Shown: positions 33,917-39,575 of the stretch, in pieces
How the letters are laid out: each line of letters starts with the position of its first letter
Position numbering within the stretch: position 1 is the stretch's first letter
NCBI GenBank assembly: GCA_964583795.1
Contig: CAZOWX010000010.1
Span: forward strand, 1 to 52,725
Origin: JBDTME01 sp964583795
GTDB lineage: Bacteria; Patescibacteriota; Microgenomatia; UBA1400; PJMF01
Direction of reading: 5' to 3'
Length of the DNA: 52,725 nucleotides
Program-made: the position numbers and the translations under genes
Notes under the pieces: model-generated
Seen by the model: the letters and a program-made list of their open reading frames with translations, nothing else
Databases searched by the model: none
What the model was told of the DNA's origin: nothing

Positions 33917-34502
33917 GCTCTACTTTTGGATCTTTCATCTCACTGGAACTGACTTCGATATGCTCACCTGTGGTTGGTGTGGCCAGTCCTGCTTCTGCCT
34001 TAAAGCCAAACATTCCAGCACTGATATTACTTGGGAAAACCATTAACTTTTGATTGTATGTTTGAGACAGATCGATAACTGTTCGGCGAGCATACATCAG
34101 TTTGTCAGCCGTGTCTCGCAGCTCATTCATGAACTGGGCTACGGTAGCATCAGATTTGATTTGAGGGTTTGATTCCACTAAAACGTTTAATCGTCCCATC
34201 ACTCCCTGCAAATCACTGACCGCTTTATCGACATTTTTCATGGAACCAGAGTCACTGGCAATCTGCACTGATTTTCGAGCATCAGTCAGCATTTGAAAGA
34301 TGTCTTTTTCTTGCTTCATGTAGCCTTTGACTGAAGCTTGAAGATTGGGGATCAAACTGGCTTGACGTTTCAGTTGGTTGCCAATTTCTTGAATGCTGGC
34401 AACAATCCGAGTTTTGAGTGTTTGCAGCGAGTTGTAGATGGAGATGATGTAAAAAGCGATGGCAACTCCAGCGACGAGTAAGATAATAGGTAAACTAGTC
34501 AT
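33912..34502 (-). CDS. lemA: LemA family protein
   Basis: This 196-residue protein has one N-terminal membrane helix (about 4-22) and a long helical bundle: IYNSLQTLKTRIVASIQEIGNQLKRQASLIPNLQASVKGY, ARKSV and RRTVIDLSQTYNQKLMVFPSNI. This matches the LemA family, whose molecular role is unclear. It is often encoded beside htpX, as here. A strong Shine-Dalgarno AAGGAG precedes the ATG. Confidence 0.95.
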   Translation of the reverse strand: MTSLPIILLVAGVAIAFYIISIYNSLQTLKTRIVASIQEIGNQLKRQASLIPNLQASVKGYMKQEKDIFQMLTDARKSVQIASDSGSMKNVDKAVSDLQGVMGRLNVLVESNPQIKSDATVAQFMNELRDTADKLMYARRTVIDLSQTYNQKLMVFPSNISAGMFGFKAEAGLATPTTGEHIEVSSSEMKDPKVEL

Positions 34503-34587
34503 AGTGACTCCTTATTTTTGTTCGATATTTTACTAAAGATGTACTTTGTATTATACGCTTTTTGAGTGAGTTCAACAACATTACATA

Positions 34588-34690
34588 AGCTTCAGGCTAC
34601 CATCCTACGCGCTTGATATGAAAACTTGATCATTTGTTGGGTTTCATTCAGGCTGCTATGGCGGGTACGGCAAGTGACACGAGCTATTTC
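34588..34690 (+). repeat. Dispersed composite repeat, copy 3
   Basis: It aligns with 12132-12250 over about 100 bp. Shared landmarks are GTTTCATTCAGG, GGCGGG and GCAAGTGACACG. It lies in the 34503-34992 gap together with a palindrome and a heptamer array. No gene is visible in that gap. Confidence 0.7.
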
Positions 34691-34803
34691 TTTTGCTTAC
34701 TTTACCTGTCTGTACGCCACTCCTAAGAACGCAACAACTCAACAACATTACCTACTGAAGGCTTTACTACTATTGGATTGAGCAAAGCAAGTGGTCTGAC
34801 TTT

Positions 34804-34853
34804 AGATCCTGAATCCGTCTTGCTCGTTCCTCGCTAGACTGTTCAGGATGACG
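34804..34853 (+). repeat. REP-like element, expanded TCCTGAA type
   Basis: AGATCCTGAA and TTCAGGATGACGA arms are separated by about 27 bp. It is the same end pair as at 22501 and in gatB. Confidence 0.6.
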
Positions 34854-34897
34854 ACTTTTTACTTTTCTTGTTTTTAAAATGTATTGTTACCCCAGAC

Positions 34898-34995
34898 ACT
34901 AATTCCTAATCGCTCGTCACTAGTTGCCAATCCACTATCCACATTCTACATTCCACATTCCATTATCCATTATCTATGCGTCTATAAATCCATCA
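34898..34995. repeat. Long heptamer array abutting the dinB stop
   Basis: It is the longest array in the window, about 13 degenerate 7-bp units (CTAATTC-like at one end, ACATTCC and ATTATCC in the middle). It reaches the TGA stop of dinB. Confidence 0.8.
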
Positions 34996-36237
34996 TAGTT
35001 TATAGTACTGGCGGTCGCCTAAAAAGCCGGTGACTTCAGGACGAAAGACTTTATGGGTGAGCATCGTGGATGGTTTGACAGTGAATAAACCATATTTTTG
35101 AGTAATAGCATCCAACGAATGACTTAATTTCTCTCGTTTTTCTTCTGGGTCAAATAAAGAGCGTGGGGTTAACTCAGCTTTTCTCATTAAACTCAAGCGC
35201 ACAGCAAATTTGATTACGGGAAACTGTGGGAGTTGCGATTGGTAGAGTTGGTGATAGGCAATATCAAACATTTCTGAAGTGTGCCGAATATACTGTTTGA
35301 GAGTTTTGTGGGCTGACCAGCCTTGATTGTGGCCGTACAGTCCGATCCAGACTTGACGACCAGCAAGCTGCATTTGACGAGTTTTGTAGGTGACTTCTTC
35401 AATTAAATTGAGCAAGATCATTTTTTTTGTGGTCTCATCTTTGCAGAGCTTATATCCGGTGATTGATCGTCCCACACTTTTCATATGAGTTGGTTGGTGA
35501 TCAACTAAACGTAGAGTATGGGATTCTTCACCATAGGCAATATGTCCGAGTTCTTTAGCCCAAAAAGGGCCAAAAACCGGTAACAACTGCTCTTCGGTGT
35601 AGAAACGGATTTGGTACGGGGTGGTCACTCCTAAAAGTCTCAATTTTTTCTCCAATCGAGCACCAATACCACACACTTCACTAAATGGAGCTTGCGCTAA
35701 GATGGCGTCTTTATTGTGTTCATCGATAGTAAAAATTGTCCCTTTGGGAGCAATGCCCGATCCGAGTTTAGCCAGTAAACGGTTGTGGCTAATACCAACA
35801 TTACAGGTGACCCACTCCCCTAATTCCTGGAAAACCATCTGTTGGATGCGCTTCGCAACGATTAATGGGTCACTATATAAATAGTGAAGACAATGCGTCA
35901 GATCAATGAAGGCTTCGTCTAGAGAGTAAATAAACACATCGGGAGAAATACGAGTAAAAATGGTTTTCAGTCGTCGCGTTGCATCCAGGTATCGTTCGAA
36001 CGCGGCAGGGACACATAATAGGTTGGGACAAAGATCACGAATCTCTTTGAGTCGTGAACCGGTGCGCACACCCATGGCTTTGGCCTCTTTAGAGGCAGCG
36101 ATGATGCAGGTGCGCCCAACATCTTTGACCACTCCAATTGGTCTACCGCGCAGTTTGGGATTCTCTTGTTGTAGCATGGTGGCAAAGTACGAGTTCATGT
36201 CCACATGCAAGATGGTTTTTTGAGGGGTGTTACTCAT
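34993..36237 (-). CDS. dinB: DNA polymerase IV (Y-family translesion polymerase)
   Basis: This error-prone polymerase bypasses lesions. The palm motifs are HVDMNSYFA near residue 10 and YSLDEAFIDLT near residue 105. Helix-hairpin-helix CGIGARLEKKLRLLG and the little-finger domain follow. The length of 414 residues is slightly above the usual 350-400. The start overlaps the end of the upstream small gene by 8 bp, indicating a two-gene unit. No LexA-box-like site was recognised. Confidence 0.95.
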   Translation of the reverse strand: MSNTPQKTILHVDMNSYFATMLQQENPKLRGRPIGVVKDVGRTCIIAASKEAKAMGVRTGSRLKEIRDLCPNLLCVPAAFERYLDATRRLKTIFTRISPDVFIYSLDEAFIDLTHCLHYLYSDPLIVAKRIQQMVFQELGEWVTCNVGISHNRLLAKLGSGIAPKGTIFTIDEHNKDAILAQAPFSEVCGIGARLEKKLRLLGVTTPYQIRFYTEEQLLPVFGPFWAKELGHIAYGEESHTLRLVDHQPTHMKSVGRSITGYKLCKDETTKKMILLNLIEEVTYKTRQMQLAGRQVWIGLYGHNQGWSAHKTLKQYIRHTSEMFDIAYHQLYQSQLPQFPVIKFAVRLSLMRKAELTPRSLFDPEEKREKLSHSLDAITQKYGLFTVKPSTMLTHKVFRPEVTGFLGDRQYYKL

Positions 36238-36478
36238 CGATCCAGATCTCCTCTAAGGTCCATGATTCTTTCTCGCGATTAAAACAGAGTCGATAGACGT
36301 CTTGTCCGACCAGTACGCTATAGAGGCGTTTTTTAATGCCACCGTCTTTGGTGTCGGATTTGAGAGTGATTTGATTGATCCAGTATTCTTTACTTTTCCA
36401 CCGGAACTTTTTAGGGGTAAAGGTGTTTTTGGTATACACTCCGACCACGTCAATCGATTCGGATATTGTTTGGTACAT
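36230..36478 (-). CDS. Small protein coupled to DNA polymerase IV (DUF6504-like)
   Basis: This 82-residue, beta-rich protein has FTPKKFRWKSKEYWINQI and RLYSVLVGQDVYRLCFNREKESWTLEEIWID. The spacing of aromatic residues resembles DUF6504, a small family often found beside Y-family polymerase or ImuB genes in actinobacteria. That match is by eye only. The ORF overlaps dinB by 8 bp, so coupled translation is likely, and a role in polymerase IV recruitment or regulation is a reasonable inference. Confidence 0.7.
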   Translation of the reverse strand: MYQTISESIDVVGVYTKNTFTPKKFRWKSKEYWINQITLKSDTKDGGIKKRLYSVLVGQDVYRLCFNREKESWTLEEIWIDE

Positions 36479-36668
36479 ACTATTAGTAAATACGAATAAT
36501 ACCCAAATGGCAATGAGGGGGTTTTAGGTGGTTGGGGGTAAATATCAAAATATGAAAAAGAGAAAAACCAAAAATCGATATACTACAAACGGTTACGATA
36601 TTTACTTTGGCTATAAACCCAAAAATAGGATTGTTATTCTTCGGGTCAAGGATGACGCAGCCAATGTT

Positions 36669-37670
36669 TTACTTTATCTTTGCTTGCTCGATTTCACTCT
36701 CTCCCACTCTTTGTTCTGGGGGCATGACTCGCAGTCCCAAGAATTTGTAAAACTCTTTTTCGTTGTTAAGTTCAACAAGTTTTTTGTCTTGATCAAGCAG
36801 TTTAATACCATGCTCCGAGAGGGACTTGCCTTGTTTGAGCGCGTACTCGCGCAGTTTAATGTTATGTTCTTTTGATCCAGTAAAGTGTTGCAAAAATGCC
36901 CCGAAACGCTCTGGTGGTGAGCTTTTGATGTCGACTTGAATGTTATTGGTGAGGATAACGCGGATGAGGTTATCTCCATCGGCTAGAACTTGTTTAATAT
37001 TTTTGAGCGTTTTAATAAACGTTTTGACTTGTTCAAAATCAGTAGTAGCAACTCCCAAATCAATATCCCCAACTCTTTTCTTTTTTCGGCGCAAACTGCC
37101 AAGCGGAAGTGCTTCGATGACTGCTGGACACTCTTTGAGTTGAGTGAGCAATTTGTCTGCAATGACCGATGCTTCTTCAAAACTGTACGAAGATGCTTGA
37201 TGCTTCGAGAGCTCAATAGCTTCAATAATGTCTTGTTCACTTTTTTCACCAAACCCTTCCAAGTCTCTGATTTTGCCTGCTTTTGCCAGTTGTTCTAGAT
37301 CATCAACTGCACTTTTTGGTTCGAGCTGAAACGTGGTGACAAATTTGTAGGCACGTTTGACTCCAATCCCTGTGATGTCCAAAAGTGGAAAAACGGCTGC
37401 GGGTACTTGATTCAAGTACTGGTCAATTTCCTGACAATGCCCAGTGTTTAAAAGTTCAATAATTTTTGACTCAATGGCTGGTCCAATTCCTTCAATCCGA
37501 TCCAGGGACTTTTCTCGTTGATATATATCGGAGATTTCTTCTGTCAAATCAAGTAAGACTTGAGCAACTTTTTGATATGATCGGATTTGAAAGAAGTATT
37601 TTTTCTGATCGATCAGTTGTAGCGCTGCAGCAAGGTACTCGAATTGTTTGGAGATGGCAACGTTGGTCAT
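36669..37670 (-). CDS. PolX family DNA polymerase without PHP domain
   Basis: This 333-residue protein of the X family is used in gap-filling repair. The N-terminal 8-kDa-like domain and two helix-hairpin-helix motifs (RIEGIGPAIESKI, ITGIGVKRAYK, LEGFGEKSEQDI) precede the nucleotidyltransferase palm. The palm has GSLRRKKKRVGDIDLGVA (two catalytic Asp), the third Asp in IQVDIKSSP and the thumb segment RFGAFLQHFTGSKEHNIKLR. Bacterial PolX normally has about 570 residues with a C-terminal PHP exonuclease. Here the frame ends right after the polymerase part. A TATACT box lies 6 nt upstream of the ATG. Confidence 0.92.
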   Translation of the reverse strand: MTNVAISKQFEYLAAALQLIDQKKYFFQIRSYQKVAQVLLDLTEEISDIYQREKSLDRIEGIGPAIESKIIELLNTGHCQEIDQYLNQVPAAVFPLLDITGIGVKRAYKFVTTFQLEPKSAVDDLEQLAKAGKIRDLEGFGEKSEQDIIEAIELSKHQASSYSFEEASVIADKLLTQLKECPAVIEALPLGSLRRKKKRVGDIDLGVATTDFEQVKTFIKTLKNIKQVLADGDNLIRVILTNNIQVDIKSSPPERFGAFLQHFTGSKEHNIKLREYALKQGKSLSEHGIKLLDQDKKLVELNNEKEFYKFLGLRVMPPEQRVGESEIEQAKIK

Positions 37671-37676
37671 GTTGCT

Positions 37677-37682
37677 AGTATA
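37677..37682 (-). promoter_or_regulatory. -10 box of polX, leaderless arrangement
   Basis: TATACT on the minus strand ends 6 nt before the ATG (37668-37670). Confidence 0.45.
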
Positions 37683-37732
37683 TAGGGTTTTGTATATGGT
37701 ATGTAGGGAGTTCGCTAGTACTTAATATAGTA

Positions 37733-37990
37733 CTAGAGCGACTCTGAAAATTTAATTATTGTATGTCTCTTCATGAATGCTCTGCCTGAACCAGACTTTA
37801 AATATTTTTCGAATCCAAACGCAACAAACTTGTTTGCAAAAGCGAAGTAACAAAGAAGATTAACTGGCAATCTTTGTTTTGTGGAATTAACTTGTCCACT
37901 CTGATGTCTTATGATTCGCTCTTTTAAGTTGTCAGTACATCTAATATAGCTTTTTTTATCTGAACAGAGAAGAATATAAACAAAATACAT
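37733..37990 (-). CDS. GIY-YIG domain protein with altered YIG motif
   Basis: This 85-residue single-domain protein of the UPF0213/YhbQ type begins FVYILLCSDKKSYIRCTDNLKERIIRHQSG. The first motif is VYI and the second reads YIR instead of YIG. The helix Arg (KERI) and the Glu in FEKYLKSGSGRAF are present. The Gly-to-Arg change could reduce nuclease activity, or may be a local variant. A perfect TATAAT lies 8 nt before the ATG. Confidence 0.88.
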   Translation of the reverse strand: MYFVYILLCSDKKSYIRCTDNLKERIIRHQSGQVNSTKQRLPVNLLCYFAFANKFVAFGFEKYLKSGSGRAFMKRHTIIKFSESL

Positions 37991-37998
37991 TGCGGGAC

Positions 37999-38004
37999 AT
38001 TATA
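37999..38004 (-). promoter_or_regulatory. -10 box of the GIY-YIG gene, leaderless arrangement
   Basis: TATAAT on the minus strand ends 8 nt before the ATG at 37988-37990. Confidence 0.5.
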
Positions 38005-38144
38005 AACTAATGAAGAAAAGTTTGCCCTAGTTTTTTACTGATATACGGTTGTTAAAATTTGAGACTCGTTGTTGAGGATAAGCGGACAGTGTCTCGCCAA
38101 AGCCTTTAGCAGGTAACGTATAGTTGAAGTAATTGCTCTATTAA

Positions 38145-38190
38145 AAGGAGCCCGCCTCCACTGAAGCTACGGCGAGGCGAAGGCGGACTC
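38145..38190 (-). terminator. Hairpin downstream of tRNA-Asp
   Basis: On the minus strand CCGCCT and AGGCGG arms with a loop of about 22 nt start at the tRNA 3' end and are followed by GCTCCTTTTAA. The first arm overlaps the last tRNA bases, so maturation and termination may compete. Confidence 0.4.
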
Positions 38191-38256
38191 GGCCGGATTC
38201 GAACCGGTGATCTCCTCTGTGACAGAGAGGCGTGATAACCACTACACTACGAGTCC
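38184..38256 (-). tRNA. tRNA-Asp(GTC)
   Basis: The cloverleaf is complete: acceptor GGACTCG/CGAGTCC, anticodon loop CTGTCAC with GTC, T-loop TTCGAAT, discriminator G as usual for Asp. CCA is not encoded (CCT follows). A TATAAT box on the minus strand at 38279-38284 is a plausible promoter. Confidence 0.95.
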
Positions 38257-38331
38257 AGATGTTAAATTTCGAGCCTTAATTATATCGAAATTTTGGCACT
38301 TGAGTACCACTAAAACTTCTAAAGTAGTGAT

Positions 38332-38405
38332 ATCCCCCATGCGCTCAAGATTGCTTTGTCGCTGGGCTTATTCAGTCATACTCCTCATCTTGAGCTCTGG
38401 GGGAT
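38332..38405. other. Strong isolated hairpin between tRNA-Asp and the LysM gene
   Basis: The arms ATCCCCCA...GCTCAAGAT and ATCTTGAGC...TGGGGGAT pair over 17 bp with a small internal loop (TGC against GA) and a loop of about 35 nt. It lies upstream of the LysM promoter and has no U-tract on either strand. It is therefore neither an obvious terminator nor a leader. It may be a small RNA or a protein-binding site. Confidence 0.5.
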
Positions 38406-38411
38406 TATAAA

Positions 38412-38441
38412 TTGCAAATTTACAACTATGGAGTATATAAT
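38412..38441 (+). promoter_or_regulatory. Promoter of the LysM gene
   Basis: TTGCAA (-35), 18 nt, TATAAT (-10), then a 20-nt gap containing the Shine-Dalgarno AGGTGG before the ATG at 38462. Unlike many first genes of this window, this one has a leader. Confidence 0.65.
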
Positions 38442-38461
38442 CGCGAAAAAGGTGGGATATT

Positions 38462-39142
38462 ATGGAAAAAAGTGACATTAAACAACTGCTCAAGAATATT
38501 AAGGAATATGAACAATTGGGGAGTTTTGTCATGGGTGTGGTCGTAGTGGTTTTGATAGCAGGTAGTGTGTTGTATGGGATGGTAAAGATGAAGTTTCAAG
38601 GTAGATTCATTCATCGCGATGCTGAGAATACCCAAGTATCAATTACTCCCACGGTGGGGGTTTTGCTGATAGAAAAGCTTCCTGAAACCCCTGATTTGTA
38701 TGAGAAAGATGGGCATTGGTATGCTAAGGGATTGCCGGCTGAGTATGAAGTCAAAAATGGAGATTCAAGTTGGAAAGTAGCGCTGGCTGTCTATGGATCG
38801 GGAGACAACTATCGTGACATTGAAGTAGAGAATGCGATGCAACCCAATCAAGATTTAGTTATGGGGCAAAAAATCGTGTTGCCAAATGTGCCGTCAAAAA
38901 AGTTGGGCCCAGCCACTACAGTATCACCGACATCCAGTGCAACCCCCCAGGATCAATCTTCAATGAAGATTGGACTACCCACTAAGCATGTTGTTCAAAT
39001 TTCAGAAGGTTTATGGCAAATCGCTCAAAAGTATTATGGAGACGGATATCAGTACTTGAAAATTTACGAAGCAAATAAAGACAAAATGAAAAGCCCAGAC
39101 GATATCCGAGTAGGAATGGAGCTCACCATTCCCCAATTGTAA
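38462..39142 (+). CDS. Membrane-anchored protein with two LysM domains
   Basis: This 226-residue protein has a short cytoplasmic start and one membrane helix (about 21-41). An outer part follows with two LysM-like domains: about 93-140 (YEVKNGDSSWKVALAVYGSGDNYRDIE...GQKIVLP) and about 174-224 (HVVQISEGLWQIAQKYYGDGYQYLKIYEANKDK...GMELTIP). They are joined by a Pro/Ser/Thr linker. LysM binds N-acetylglucosamine polymers, so it probably tethers the envelope to peptidoglycan or an S-layer-linked glycan. It has no catalytic domain. Confidence 0.88.
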   Translation: MEKSDIKQLLKNIKEYEQLGSFVMGVVVVVLIAGSVLYGMVKMKFQGRFIHRDAENTQVSITPTVGVLLIEKLPETPDLYEKDGHWYAKGLPAEYEVKNGDSSWKVALAVYGSGDNYRDIEVENAMQPNQDLVMGQKIVLPNVPSKKLGPATTVSPTSSATPQDQSSMKIGLPTKHVVQISEGLWQIAQKYYGDGYQYLKIYEANKDKMKSPDDIRVGMELTIPQL

Positions 39143-39271
39143 ACACTATTCTTTGGTAGAATTTTGCAAAAATCTGCCGATTTTTGGCTATTAGTGGCCA
39201 AACCTGTCAACTAAAAGCGCAGAATTGAATAAATTTTGTACTCATTACTCTTTGTTTACTTTTCACACAAT

Positions 39272-39308
39272 TCCTGAAACCTTAGACCTGACACCTGAAA
39301 CCTAGCAA
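39272..39308. repeat. Heptamer array next to tRNA-Thr
   Basis: CCTGAAA, CCTTAGA and CCTGACA are among five 7-bp units lying 4 bp beyond the tRNA-Thr 3' end. Confidence 0.75.
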
Positions 39309-39311
39309 GAG

Positions 39312-39382
39312 AGCCTCCTGACAGAATCGGACTGTCACCCGCGGTTTACGATACCGCTGTTCTACCATTGAACTAAGGAGGC
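39312..39382 (-). tRNA. tRNA-Thr(CGT)
   Basis: The acceptor is GCCTCCT/AGGAGGC with discriminator T, the D-arm GTTC/GAAC, and the anticodon loop ATCGTAA with anticodon CGT (reads ACG). The T-arm stem is GACAG/CTGTC with loop TCCGATT, where the usual second T (position 55) is C. CCA is not encoded. The identity follows from the anticodon; the short D-loop resembles tRNA-Gly. Confidence 0.85.
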
Positions 39383-39575
39383 TACTGCTTTATTTGCTCA
39401 GCAGAGTTACCATTTTACCGCTCTTTTGTGGCAAAAACCACACTATTTGATAATGTTAGGGCCGAGGCTGGACAGAAATTAGTGCTAGTCAGCGGTTTTT
39501 TGCTCTTTGTTTTTTACCTTTTACATGTGTAGTATAGGATACATAGGAATTTATCAATTAAGAATACGTTAAGTT

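Noticed and set aside
36528..36875. 115-codon plus-strand frame overlapping polX
   Set aside because: Most of it lies antisense to the polX coding region. The first 45 codons outside polX are lysine-rich without family resemblance. There was no promoter or Shine-Dalgarno support.
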